Assembly: GCA_964485855.1 (NCBI GenBank)
Contig: CAZAKI010000008.1
Coordinates: forward strand, 1-62,598
Source of the DNA: UBA993 sp964485855
GTDB lineage: Bacteria > Bacillota > Dethiobacteria > DTU022
Direction: 5' to 3'
Length of the DNA stretch: 62,598 bases
Under the pieces are notes generated by a model. The model made no database searches and had not been told where the DNA came from. It was given only the letters and a program-made list of their open reading frames with translations. The translations under genes were made by a program, and so were the position numbers. Below are positions 42,075-50,358 of this stretch, piece by piece (position 1 is the first letter of the stretch; each line of letters begins with the position of its first letter).

Positions 42075-43136
42075 CTAAACTTTAAACAAAGTTTCGATCT
42101 TCGTTGTTGTTGGTAGGGCGACAACTCCTTTTTCCGTAATTATTGCGCTAATCAGCTTCGCCGGGGTTAGATCAAAGGCTAAATTGATCGCCGGCATACC
42201 TTCTGCAGTAAGACAGCAACCATGCAGGTGGGTAACTTCTGAGCTGGATCTTTCTTCAATAATGATTTCTTCACCACTGTTTAGAGTCAAATCAATCGTA
42301 GATAAAGGTGCTGCAACATAGAATGGTATTTGATGGTATTTGGCGAGGACCGCCAAGCTGTAAGTACCAATCTTGTTGGCTGTATCACCGTTTGCCGCTA
42401 TACGATCAGCACCGACCACTATCAAATCAATTTTTCCCTGTGCCATCAGGTAACCGGCACAATTATCAGTAATCAGGGTTGCTGGAATCTTTTCATGGCA
42501 CAACTCAAAAGCGGTCAGCCGTGCACCTTGCAACAAAGGTCTGGTTTCATCAACAAAAACCTGGGTTACTTTACCCTGCTCATAGGCAGCCCTGATTACT
42601 CCCAGAGCTGTTCCGTAACCGCCCGTTGCCAATGATCCAGCATTGCAATGGGTTAAAATTGCCGCTTTTTCTGGAACTAAAGCTGCGCCATAGCGACCAA
42701 TTAGCCGGTTATTGGTAATGTCTTCATTTAATATTTTCAGGGCCTCGTTTTCCAGTAGAGCATCAACCTTCTGCGGCTCTTCGTGTAGTTTTTGATCAAG
42801 CAGGTCGATGATCCGTTTTACAGCCCAGGATAGATTAACTGCCGTTGGACGGGCCTTGATCAATTCGTCTCCGGCTTTTTTCATCCTTTGTATCAGTTCT
42901 GCTGTGTTACAACCATCATTTAATGCTTGTTTAGCCTCAATTACCATACCGAAGGCGGCACTGATCCCGATTGCCGGTGCTCCACGGACTGACATTTCCC
43001 GGATCGCAGCAATCACTTCCCGGTAATCCGCGCAAACCCTGTACTCAGTTCTACCCGGCAGCAGACGTTGGTCTAAAAGGTAGAGTTTGTTATCCCGCCA
43101 ATCTATAGTTGGCAGTTCATTACTGTTATTGATCAT
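42075..43136 (-). CDS. mtnA: Methylthioribose-1-phosphate isomerase MtnA
   Basis: Converts 5-methylthioribose-1-phosphate to methylthioribulose-1-phosphate. Family motifs include VRGAPAIGISAAFGM, THCNAGSLATGGYGTALG with the catalytic Cys, and VVGADRIAANGDTANKIGTY with the catalytic Asp. Length 353 aa is normal; eIF2B-type paralogues lack these residues. It sits between mtnP and mtaD with gaps of three bases on each side. Later enzymes of the methionine salvage pathway (MtnB, MtnW and so on) are not in the window, so the sugar phosphate may be used differently or the genes are elsewhere. Confidence 0.94.
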   Translation of the reverse strand: MINNSNELPTIDWRDNKLYLLDQRLLPGRTEYRVCADYREVIAAIREMSVRGAPAIGISAAFGMVIEAKQALNDGCNTAELIQRMKKAGDELIKARPTAVNLSWAVKRIIDLLDQKLHEEPQKVDALLENEALKILNEDITNNRLIGRYGAALVPEKAAILTHCNAGSLATGGYGTALGVIRAAYEQGKVTQVFVDETRPLLQGARLTAFELCHEKIPATLITDNCAGYLMAQGKIDLIVVGADRIAANGDTANKIGTYSLAVLAKYHQIPFYVAAPLSTIDLTLNSGEEIIIEERSSSEVTHLHGCCLTAEGMPAINLAFDLTPAKLISAIITEKGVVALPTTTKIETLFKV

Positions 43137-43139
43137 CTT

Positions 43140-43934
43140 TTATGCTCCGGGCCAGTTTTCACCGGCTTTTTTACAGCTGCAGTGATGTTCGTCTTGGATT
43201 TCCAGTAGAGCGGTGGCCAACAACTGATCAAGATCTGGTTTGCCCCTCTCCATTTCTTCCAATACCTCTTCGTGAGTTAACGGGGTCGCTGAAATTCCAG
43301 CTGCGTAGTTGGTCGGCAAGGCAATGGTTCCATAGCATAACCCCGCCTCCCTGGCTAAAACGACCTCTGGAACGTTGGTCATCCCAACCAAGTCACCACC
43401 CCATTGCTCCATCATTTTAATTTCAGCCGGGGTTTCGAAACGCGGACCCTCAGCACAAACATAACAGCCTCCGTCAACCAGTTCTTGTCCCAGCTTTTTA
43501 CCAGCTTGAAGAATTGCCTTGCGCACTTCAGGACAGTACGGCTCTGAAAAATCGGTATGAACAACAAATCCCTCTTCGCCTTCATAAAAAGTTGGTATGC
43601 GGTTCTTGGTGAAATCGATAAACTGATCGATAACTACCCTGCTACCTGGCGGCATCGATTTTCGCAGTGTGCCCACAGCCGCTGTGGCAATAATTGCATT
43701 AACATCCAGCTTTTTTAAGGCGGCAATATTAGCCCTGTAATTTACTCGGTGGGGTGGAACCGAGTGCCCTCCGCCGTGCCTGGCCATAAAATATACCGTC
43801 CTGTCCTGAAAGATTCCCTGGTTAATGACTACCGATCCAAACCTTGTTTCAACCTTAATCTCTTTTTCGTTTTTCAACAAAGATTGGTTATAAACACCGG
43901 TGCCTCCAATTACAGCAACTTTGATTGTTGACAT
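43140..43934 (-). CDS. mtnP: Methylthio-nucleoside phosphorylase (MTAP family, possibly 5'-methylthioinosine-specific)
   Basis: Phosphorolytic cleavage of methylthioadenosine or methylthioinosine to base and methylthioribose-1-phosphate. Family motifs: IGGTGVYNQ, ARHGGGHSVPPHRVNYRAN, and GPRFETPAEIKMM. The base-contacting segment reads ALPTNYAAGIS; MTA phosphorylases usually have Asp residues here (TDYD), while enzymes for 6-oxopurines have Asn. With a deaminase gene in the same operon, an inosine-type substrate is plausible. ATG at 43934 is chosen because AGGAGG precedes it by seven bases, giving 264 aa. It is the first gene of the long minus-strand operon. Confidence 0.85.
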   Translation of the reverse strand: MSTIKVAVIGGTGVYNQSLLKNEKEIKVETRFGSVVINQGIFQDRTVYFMARHGGGHSVPPHRVNYRANIAALKKLDVNAIIATAAVGTLRKSMPPGSRVVIDQFIDFTKNRIPTFYEGEEGFVVHTDFSEPYCPEVRKAILQAGKKLGQELVDGGCYVCAEGPRFETPAEIKMMEQWGGDLVGMTNVPEVVLAREAGLCYGTIALPTNYAAGISATPLTHEEVLEEMERGKPDLDQLLATALLEIQDEHHCSCKKAGENWPGA

Positions 43935-43969
43935 CTCTTTTCCTCCTGCCATCTTTTAAAAAGCATCCT

Positions 43970-43998
43970 TTTATACTTTCAGTTCTTCGCGAGGTTAA
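43970..43998 (-). promoter_or_regulatory. Putative promoter of the mtnP operon
   Basis: Minus-strand TTAACC (43993-43998), 17-base spacer and TATAAA (43970-43975), 36 bases upstream of the mtnP start. The spacing is optimal; the hexamers are only fair matches. It is back-to-back with the tRNA promoter. Confidence 0.45.
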
Positions 43999-44022
43999 CG
44001 AAAAATTCCTGCTCTCCGTTTG

Positions 44023-44051
44023 TTGACGTTAATTATAAAATAAGCTATACT
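44023..44051 (+). promoter_or_regulatory. Promoter of the tRNA-Thr-Tyr-Lys cluster
   Basis: TTGACG (44023-44028), 17-base spacer, TATACT (44046-44051), 30 bases before tRNA-Thr. Close matches with optimal spacing. Confidence 0.7.
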
Positions 44052-44080
44052 ATTAATGCTTCAGAGGCAGTCCTTGTTTG

Positions 44081-44155
44081 GCCGACGTAGCTCAACGGTA
44101 GAGCAGCTGATTTGTAATCAGCAGGTTGGGGGTTCGATTCCCTTCGTCGGCTCCA
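44081..44155 (+). tRNA. trnT: tRNA-Thr (anticodon TGT)
   Basis: Seventy-five bases with CCA. Acceptor stem GCCGAC / GTCGGC, D-arm AGCTCAACGGTAGAGC, anticodon stem CTGA / TCAG with loop TTTGTAA, anticodon TGT, and TPsiC arm GGGGGTTCGATTCCCTT. First of three co-transcribed tRNAs. Confidence 0.97.
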
Positions 44156-44166
44156 AAGAAAGACGT

Positions 44167-44252
44167 GGAGAGGTACCCAAGTTGGCCAAAGGGGGCAGAC
44201 TGTAAATCTGCTGGCAGCGCCTTCACTGGTTCGAATCCAGTCCTCTCCACCA
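44167..44252 (+). tRNA. trnY: tRNA-Tyr (anticodon GTA)
   Basis: Eighty-six bases with CCA and a long variable arm, as expected of bacterial tRNA-Tyr. Acceptor stem GGAGAGG / CCTCTCC, anticodon stem GCAGA / TCTGC around CTGTAAA giving GTA, and TPsiC arm ACTGGTTCGAATCCAGT. Confidence 0.97.
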
Positions 44253-44257
44253 TTAAA

Positions 44258-44333
44258 GGGCCATTAGCTCAGTTGGTAGAGCACCTGACTTTTAATCAGG
44301 GTGTCGAAGGTTCGAATCCTTCATGGCTCACCA
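44258..44333 (+). tRNA. trnK: tRNA-Lys (anticodon TTT)
   Basis: Seventy-six bases with CCA. Acceptor stem GGGCCAT / ATGGCTC (one G-U pair), D-arm AGCTCAGTTGGTAGAGC, anticodon stem CCTGA / TCAGG around CTTTTAA giving TTT, and TPsiC arm AAGGTTCGAATCCTT. Last of the cluster. Confidence 0.97.
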
Positions 44334-44340
44334 GAATATT

Positions 44341-44384
44341 AAAGAGGAAGCAGTTTCAAGAAAAACTGCTTCCTCTTTTATTAT
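44341..44384 (+). terminator. Strong intrinsic terminator of the tRNA cluster
   Basis: Arms AAAGAGGAAGCAGTTT (44341-44356) and its perfect complement (44363-44378), six-base loop, followed by TTATTATTCTTT. It starts seven bases after the tRNA-Lys CCA. Confidence 0.9.
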
Positions 44385-44502
44385 TCTTTAACATTCTTTT
44401 ATTGATAAACTAGTTTAAAACTTAATAATTTTAAAGGATTTATCGGATATTTATAGTATTAACCATTTGTCACAAGATCATACATAAAGAGGAGGTAAGC
44501 TT

Positions 44503-45480
44503 TTGAACTTCAGAGTGGTTGAAAGAATCTTTTCCGATGATGAAAACCTGCCTACCATCATGATCGCGAATATCTATGGCAATCCAAGTGTAAAAGAAAA
44601 TCTAAATAAAATGGAAAGGATCATCGAGGTTGCGCATCAAAAAAAGGTTAACATCCTAATCTTTCCTGAACTTAGTGTGACTGGTTATATCTGGAAACCT
44701 ACCGATCAGAATGAAATCTGGAGCCTGCTGGAGGAGGGAGAAAACAGCAACATTGAATCATGGTTGATTAACGTTAAAAACAGCCTTTCTGATGGCAAGG
44801 GCGGCCTTGAATACATCTGCTATGGCAACGCCCGCAAAAAGGATAACCTTTTCTATAACTGCACCTATATCCTGAATCCTTACATCGATTATCACCAGGA
44901 AGAATATATTTATGCCAAGATTTTTTTAACTCCGATTGAAAAGAACTACTTCAAGAAAGGAACCGATAAAAGACTTAGCATCGATACTAAGTGGGGCCGG
45001 TTTGGTTTCCTGATTTGTTATGATCTCTGTTTTGTTGAACTGCCTCGTCAGTATGCGTTTATCGATAATGTTGATGCCATAATTACCATGGCTGCCTGGC
45101 ATTCACAGGCGGTCCGAGAATACCCTTTGATGAATACGCGTACCGACCATTACTACGGTTTTCTGTGGGACTTAATGAACGCTTCTAAATCGGCCTACAA
45201 CCAGGTCTGGAGCCTCGGTTCAAATTGGGTTGGTTTGCACAAAAAAAGTCGGGAATACTTCTGGGGTGGTAGTGGAGTCTGGGCCCCATCAGGTATGAAA
45301 CTGTTACAAGCTTCTAATATCAACGAGGAACTGCTGGTTGTTCGTAATATTGATGTTCGTGAACAGCGGATAAAAGAAAAGGATGATTTCAATTATAATA
45401 TCGATTTTGAAAACTTTTATCGGAGCTTAAAACATAAGGAAGATTGTATTTTTTACCTGGAAGAGGATGATGAAAGTTAG
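44503..45480 (+). CDS. Carbon-nitrogen (nitrilase family) hydrolase
   Basis: Nitrilase-superfamily amidohydrolase of 325 aa with the complete catalytic triad: Glu56 in FPELSVTGY, Lys139 in YAKIFLTP and Cys172 in LICYDLCF. It hydrolyses a C-N bond of an amide, carbamoyl compound or nitrile; the family is too broad to name a substrate. TTG start with GAGGAGG seven bases upstream. The next gene is a sigma-54 activator and then a zinc alcohol dehydrogenase. A role in amide nitrogen or amino acid degradation is likely. Confidence 0.85.
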   Translation: MNFRVVERIFSDDENLPTIMIANIYGNPSVKENLNKMERIIEVAHQKKVNILIFPELSVTGYIWKPTDQNEIWSLLEEGENSNIESWLINVKNSLSDGKGGLEYICYGNARKKDNLFYNCTYILNPYIDYHQEEYIYAKIFLTPIEKNYFKKGTDKRLSIDTKWGRFGFLICYDLCFVELPRQYAFIDNVDAIITMAAWHSQAVREYPLMNTRTDHYYGFLWDLMNASKSAYNQVWSLGSNWVGLHKKSREYFWGGSGVWAPSGMKLLQASNINEELLVVRNIDVREQRIKEKDDFNYNIDFENFYRSLKHKEDCIFYLEEDDES

Positions 45481-45511
45481 AGGTTTTTTTAATTCCTGGC
45501 TATTAAATAAT

Positions 45512-45529
45512 TTTATCATTTATGATAAA
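45512..45529. promoter_or_regulatory. 18-bp palindrome TTTATCAT-TT-ATGATAAA upstream of the sigma-54 activator gene
   Basis: Eight-base perfect arms around TT, about 60 bases before the activator start. Its core TTATC-N6-GATAA is shared with the large palindrome upstream of the mttB operon at 55637-55668 (13 of 16 positions or better agree over TTATCATNTANGATAA). It may be a binding site through which the activator controls its own gene. Confidence 0.5.
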
Positions 45530-45589
45530 GGTATTTTCGTAATTGGCAAGAAGTAGGTTCTCAGAATATTTATTAATGAGGTCTGCGGA

Positions 45590-47374
45590 ATGCTAGCTGA
45601 ACTGCAAATAATACAAGATGTTGTCCAGGAAGTAGCGGAAGCGATCGCTTCCGCTCTGGATATGGAAGTAGAAATATTTGATAATGATCTGGTTGTCGTT
45701 GGTGCAACCGGCAGAATTAGGAGCAAGATTGGTTTCAAGCAAGAAACTTCACATGTTTCCCGTTATACTCTTAATACCGGAGCCAGCTGCATTATTGAAA
45801 AACCAGGTCATCATGAATTATGCACTGATTGTAAAATCAAAACTAACTGCTTCTGCTCTGCTGCCTTGGTCTCCCCGATCAACATGAACGGCTTAATAAT
45901 CGGTACGATTAGCCTGCTCAGTTTCGACCGGGAACAACGCGCCGCCCTACTTTCACGTCAGGGTCAATTTCTCGACTTTATTGCCCGCATGGGCGAACTT
46001 TTGGCCGGCCGCGCTCAGCTTCATGAGGCTCTAACCCAGCTGGCCAGCAGCGAAAAACATTTAAAGACCACGATCGATTCAGTTAGCGAAGGGATTCTGG
46101 CCATTGATAACGATTGCAATATCTCTTATATCAACCGGGCAGCCGAACAAATGCTTAACCGTTTTGGAAATAATTTAATCGGTAAACCGGTGCAGCAATT
46201 TTTTCCCGATTCGCCCCTCCCATCAATTATCAGCAATCGCAAACCGATTTCCAAGGGTGAACTAAATTACCATGTTGACCAACACGAATACAGTTTTGCT
46301 TTTTCTGCCTACCCAATTATCCTTGATGATTCGGTTGTAGGAGCCGTTAAAATATTTCGCCACAGCGCTGACATGGCTGAGCATGCCGACAGCTTGTCAC
46401 GCAGTCACGAGATCATTACTTTTACTGACATCATTGGAGAAAGCCCAGCCATTCAAGTACTTATTAAGAGAGCTACCACCGTAGCAGCAAGCCGATCAAC
46501 CATCTTACTACTTGGTGAAAGCGGTACCGGTAAAGAAATGTTTGCCAAGGCTATTCATCAGGCCAGCCCCTATAAAAATCGCACTTTCCAAGTGATCAAT
46601 TGCAGCGCTATCCCGGAAACACTATTGGAAAGCGAACTTTTCGGTTACGAAGAGGGTGCCTTTACCGGAGCCCGCCGGGGCGGAAAACCTGGAAAATTCG
46701 AACTGGCTGATGGCGGAACCCTTTTTCTTGATGAAATTGGCGATATGCCACTTTTTTTACAGGCAAAGTTACTTCGTGTGCTTGAAAACAATACCCTGGA
46801 GAGGATTGGCGGCACCAGAAAGTATAGTTTTAATGTCCGCATTATTGCCGCAACTAATAACAATCTTGATAAGATGGTAGAGGAAAATCGCTTTCGTAGT
46901 GATCTTTACTATCGGCTCAATGTAATACCGCTACAGCTTCCCGCCCTGCGTGAACGCGATAAAGACATCTTAATCTTAGCGGAATATCTGTTGGAAAAGT
47001 ACAGCTTTCTCCTTGGTAAAAATATCCTTTCCCTGGACCGTGATGTACGGGACATATTTTTCAGTTACAGCTGGCCGGGAAATGTCCGTGAGCTTGAAAA
47101 CGTCATAGAATACGCTGTTAATTTTGAACAAACAGAGTATCTGACCAAAACCAGTTTGCCCCAGTGGCTAACAGAAAAACGAGAACTTCCTGATCATCAA
47201 ACAATTCTAAAAAATAAAACCAGGCAATGGGAGCATTCACTTATTGAAAGTATGATTAAAGAATACGGAACTTCACTTGAGGCAAAAAAAACGATTGCAA
47301 AACACTTAGGTATAAGTATAACAACTCTTTATCGTAAGCTAAATAATTTAGGTAACTTGAATGCACCCAAATAA
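45590..47374 (+). CDS. Sigma-54-dependent transcriptional activator (GAF-like, PAS, AAA+, Fis-type HTH)
   Basis: Enhancer-binding protein of 594 aa. Residues 1-150 form a sensory domain with a cysteine cluster CTDCKIKTNCFC (C78, C81, C87, C89). Residues about 160-270 are a PAS domain (TIDSVSEGILAIDNDCNI). Residues about 280-520 are the AAA+ domain: Walker A GESGTGKE at 309, the sigma-54 contact loop GAFTGA at 356, LFLDEIGDM and RSDLYYRLNVIPLQLP. The C-terminus has a Fis-type helix-turn-helix (AKHLGISITTLYRKL). Such proteins activate -24/-12 promoters in response to a ligand. Likely targets in the window: the mttB operon, which has a sigma-54 promoter and shares an upstream palindrome. ATG with GAGG upstream. 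Confidence 0.9.
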   Translation: MLAELQIIQDVVQEVAEAIASALDMEVEIFDNDLVVVGATGRIRSKIGFKQETSHVSRYTLNTGASCIIEKPGHHELCTDCKIKTNCFCSAALVSPINMNGLIIGTISLLSFDREQRAALLSRQGQFLDFIARMGELLAGRAQLHEALTQLASSEKHLKTTIDSVSEGILAIDNDCNISYINRAAEQMLNRFGNNLIGKPVQQFFPDSPLPSIISNRKPISKGELNYHVDQHEYSFAFSAYPIILDDSVVGAVKIFRHSADMAEHADSLSRSHEIITFTDIIGESPAIQVLIKRATTVAASRSTILLLGESGTGKEMFAKAIHQASPYKNRTFQVINCSAIPETLLESELFGYEEGAFTGARRGGKPGKFELADGGTLFLDEIGDMPLFLQAKLLRVLENNTLERIGGTRKYSFNVRIIAATNNNLDKMVEENRFRSDLYYRLNVIPLQLPALRERDKDILILAEYLLEKYSFLLGKNILSLDRDVRDIFFSYSWPGNVRELENVIEYAVNFEQTEYLTKTSLPQWLTEKRELPDHQTILKNKTRQWEHSLIESMIKEYGTSLEAKKTIAKHLGISITTLYRKLNNLGNLNAPK

Positions 47375-47395
47375 ATCTTTATGAAGGGGATTAAT

Positions 47396-48439
47396 ATGAA
47401 AACCATGAAAGCAATGCAATTAATCGATCTAGGCCAACCCCTAAAATTGGTCGAATTGCCGGTACCTGAACCAAAATTCGATGAAGTATTATTAAAAGTT
47501 AAGGCTACGGGGATTTGCAGCTCTGATATCCACTATCAAGAAGGACGCAGTAAAGTGACAAAACTTCCAATTACGCTTGGTCATGAAATTTCCGGTGAAG
47601 TTGTGAAATGTGGTGAAGATGTCCATCATTTAAAATCTGGGGATTCGGTTTGCGTTTTCTACCTTTTAACTTGTGGTAAATGCCTAATGTGTAGTACCGG
47701 TAATGACAATTACTGTAAAGATGCTAAAATGCTTGGTAAAAATATTGATGGAGGTTTTGCTGAATATTTAGCTCTCCCTGCCCGAAATGTATTCCCCTTT
47801 CCGAAAATAATTCCTTATACCCAGGCTGCACTAATTACAGATGCTGTGGCAACACCATTTCATGCTTTAAAGAGAGCTTCTGTTCAAACCGGTAATACGG
47901 TTTTGATTATTGGCATTGGCGGTTTGGGTTTACACGCTGTCCAGCTGGCAAAAGTCATGGGGGCTGGCCAGGTAATTGCTGTGGATCAATCCCCGAAAAA
48001 GCTAGAACTCGCCATTAAAGTTGGTGCAACAACAACAATCAACCCACAGCTTGAAAATCTTGAAGCTAAAGTTAGCTCACTAACCAATCATGATGGTGTT
48101 GATGTTGCTTTAGAGCTAATTGGATTAACAAAAACAATTAAACAAGCTATCAACAGCACCGGTCTAGGTGGACGTACCGTTATTGTCGGTATCTGTCCAG
48201 AGGAATTATCAATAAGCCCCTACCATGATATATTGCTTAAAGAACGTATAATTCTAGGCAGTGCCGATCAATGCAGGGCAGATTTTCCAGTTTTGATTGA
48301 ATTGGTTGCACAAAAAAGGCTAGATCTCTCCAGCTCGGTCAGCCTTGAATTACCATTGGAGCAAATCAATAAAGGATTTGAAATATTAAAAAATAAAGAG
48401 CAAGATCCTGTCCGCATTGTCATTACTTATCCTGAATAA
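47396..48439 (+). CDS. Zinc-dependent medium-chain alcohol/polyol dehydrogenase
   Basis: NAD(P)-dependent MDR-family dehydrogenase of 347 aa. Catalytic zinc ligands are Cys41 (GICSSD) and the His of LGHEISGE; the structural zinc is held by CGKCLMCSTGNDNYC. The cofactor motif is IIGIGGLGLHAVQLAK followed by an Asp (AVDQS), which favours NAD. It could act on threonine, a polyol or a simple alcohol. ATG at 47396 is chosen because AAGGGG precedes it; it follows the activator gene by 21 bases and may be co-transcribed with it. Confidence 0.85.
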   Translation: MKTMKAMQLIDLGQPLKLVELPVPEPKFDEVLLKVKATGICSSDIHYQEGRSKVTKLPITLGHEISGEVVKCGEDVHHLKSGDSVCVFYLLTCGKCLMCSTGNDNYCKDAKMLGKNIDGGFAEYLALPARNVFPFPKIIPYTQAALITDAVATPFHALKRASVQTGNTVLIIGIGGLGLHAVQLAKVMGAGQVIAVDQSPKKLELAIKVGATTTINPQLENLEAKVSSLTNHDGVDVALELIGLTKTIKQAINSTGLGGRTVIVGICPEELSISPYHDILLKERIILGSADQCRADFPVLIELVAQKRLDLSSSVSLELPLEQINKGFEILKNKEQDPVRIVITYPE

Positions 48440-48499
48440 ACATACCAAAATACATTTAAACTATTATTAAGCTTTTTAAATAAAAGAACTGATTATTTA

Positions 48500-48539
48500 T
48501 TTAGAGGGCAAGCATGTTCATCAATGCTTGCCCTCTAAA
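48500..48539. terminator. Bidirectional hairpin between convergent genes
   Basis: Perfect 15-base arms TTTAGAGGGCAAGCA and complement with a 10-base loop, between the convergent alcohol dehydrogenase and binding-protein genes. The A/T pairs at the foot give only three U residues in either direction, so it resembles a two-way terminator with a weak U-tract. Confidence 0.6.
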
Positions 48540-48595
48540 ATCGGCTGTTTCCATATTTTAAATCATCTTAGATCGAATAACTATACTGCTTTTAA

Positions 48596-49570
48596 TTACT
48601 GGATAAATCCCTGTGACGTTAGCCATTCCTCGGCTACTTCACTTGGTAGTTGTTCATCAATGTCAACCTTCTTGTTCATATCTGACATCGTTGCCGCATC
48701 AAGAGCGCTAGCGATTGGATTTAGGATTTCAGCGATCTGCGGGACTGCATCCAGGGTTTCCTTGCGAATTACTGGTGCACAATTGTAAACCGGATGGAAG
48801 TTAAGATCATCTTCCAAATTTACCAATTCAAAAGCCGCAATACGGCCATCAGTTGCAAAACCCATCGCAACCGGAACATCTCCGTCCCTTAAGGCACCAT
48901 AAGTAATACCTATATCCATAACCATGACATCATCAAATTCAAAGCCATATAGTTCAGTTAAAGCCGGGTATCCATCATCACGAATCGAGTATTCATGATC
49001 AGTAGCAAAGACCCAACCTGCGGGTACTGGTGCTTCAACACCGCTATTTATTGCATCACCCAGGTCACTGATAGTCGTAATTCCTAGTGAATCGGCATCA
49101 GCCTGACGCATCATCAGGGTGTAAGTATTATTGAAAGGCGTATAATCCAGCCATACTAAATCATTTTGTTCAAGATCAGTATCCTTAACTACTGTGTAAC
49201 ATTCTTCCGGATTAGTAATTGCTTCTGCAAATCCAAGGTGAGATATTAAAGCTGTTCCAGTATATTCCCAGTAAAGATCAACATCTCCTCTTTCCTGAGC
49301 CTCACGAACAACAACTGTTCCACCCAGTCCGGTTTCATCAACAGTTGGAATCCCGTTATATTCCAGTGCAAGAATTGTAATCTGTCCCAGAATCAACTGC
49401 TCAGTAAATTCCTTAGAACTGACTACAACCGGTTCTATGTCTGCTGGTTGTTCTTCAGGTTCGTCACCAGGAGTATCAACTGCCTCATCAGCCTGACAAC
49501 CAAATACAAATAGCGATCCTGCTAACATAATCAAGATCAATGAAAGTACTTTTATACGTTTGCTAATCAT
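48596..49570 (-). CDS. Glycine betaine/carnitine/choline-type ABC transporter binding lipoprotein (OpuC-like)
   Basis: Substrate-binding lipoprotein of 324 aa. The signal peptide ends in a lipobox VFGC (Cys25), followed by an acidic linker. The mature part has the OpuC/OsmF fold marks: VVVSSKEFTEQLILGQ, GLGGTVVVREAQERGDVDLYWEYTGTA (in part) and LDYTPFNNTYTLMM. It is the last gene of a four-gene operon with two permeases and a CBS-domain ATPase. Binding of betaine-type quaternary amines fits the mttB genes next door; whether proline betaine, glycine betaine or carnitine is preferred is not readable. Confidence 0.9.
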   Translation of the reverse strand: MISKRIKVLSLILIMLAGSLFVFGCQADEAVDTPGDEPEEQPADIEPVVVSSKEFTEQLILGQITILALEYNGIPTVDETGLGGTVVVREAQERGDVDLYWEYTGTALISHLGFAEAITNPEECYTVVKDTDLEQNDLVWLDYTPFNNTYTLMMRQADADSLGITTISDLGDAINSGVEAPVPAGWVFATDHEYSIRDDGYPALTELYGFEFDDVMVMDIGITYGALRDGDVPVAMGFATDGRIAAFELVNLEDDLNFHPVYNCAPVIRKETLDAVPQIAEILNPIASALDAATMSDMNKKVDIDEQLPSEVAEEWLTSQGFIQ

Positions 49571-49632
49571 AAACTAATAAAACCCCCTTTTTATTTGAAA
49601 CAATGAATGGAAACAGCCAAACTTATTTTCAA

Positions 49633-50355
49633 CTAGGTCCAACGAACTATTCTCTCTTCGATCTGTCCAATAATATAATCAAGAATAATTGCCGTTAAAG
49701 CAGCTAAGCTGGCACCGGTAAATATTACCATATCCCTTCTCACTGCTAATCCTGTAACGATCAGGTCTCCAAAGCCACCTCCGCCAATAAAAGTCGCCAG
49801 GGTTGCCGCACCAACATTGATAACTATTGCGGTGCGAATACCGGCAACGATGATTGGAAAAGCGAGTGGCAGTTCAATGCGGGTTAATATTCTTAATGGA
49901 GTCATGCCCATTCCCTTGGCCGATTCAATGATGCTTGCTTGAACATTTGTTATCCCGGCAAATGTATTGCGCAAAATAGGCAATATTGAGTACAGAAACA
50001 GTGCGAATACAGCCACTCTAAAACCGAGGCCCAGAATGGTAAAGAATAAAGCCAGAATAGCCAGGCTGGGAATTGTTTGACCAACATTTACAATGTTTTC
50101 TACTCCTCTGCCGATATAGTAAAGCTTAGGGCGAGAAAGCATAATCCCGATCGCCACTCCGATAATAATTGCACCAATCATTGAAACAAGCATTAACATC
50201 AAGTGCTGATTTAACGCTTCAAATACATTACTGTAAGTAAGTGCGCGAGCTACCAAAGAATCAGTCGGATTACTAACTGTATAAATGGTGATTACGAAGC
50301 CAACTGTTATAAGCAGCAGAGGTAGGATCAACCATCTCCAAAAAGTGCGCAACAT
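49633..50355 (-). CDS. Betaine-type ABC transporter permease (OpuCB/OpuCD-like)
   Basis: Permease of 240 aa with about six membrane segments. It has the BPD inner-membrane signature with EAA loop GMGMTPLRILTRIELPLAFP, GAATLATFIGGGGFGDLI and an inner motif IPSLAILALF. It pairs with the related permease at 51468 to form the membrane channel. It starts three bases after the ATPase stop. Confidence 0.92.
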   Translation of the reverse strand: MLRTFWRWLILPLLLITVGFVITIYTVSNPTDSLVARALTYSNVFEALNQHLMLMLVSMIGAIIIGVAIGIMLSRPKLYYIGRGVENIVNVGQTIPSLAILALFFTILGLGFRVAVFALFLYSILPILRNTFAGITNVQASIIESAKGMGMTPLRILTRIELPLAFPIIVAGIRTAIVINVGAATLATFIGGGGFGDLIVTGLAVRRDMVIFTGASLAALTAIILDYIIGQIEERIVRWT

Positions 50356-50358
50356 TGA

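Noticed and set aside
44126..44413. 95-residue plus-strand reading frame across the tRNA cluster
   Set aside because: It runs through tRNA-Thr, -Tyr and -Lys and their terminator; the tRNAs explain the sequence.
45541..45560. Sigma-54 promoter before the activator gene (TTGGCAAG)
   Set aside because: The -12 TTGC element is missing at the required spacing.
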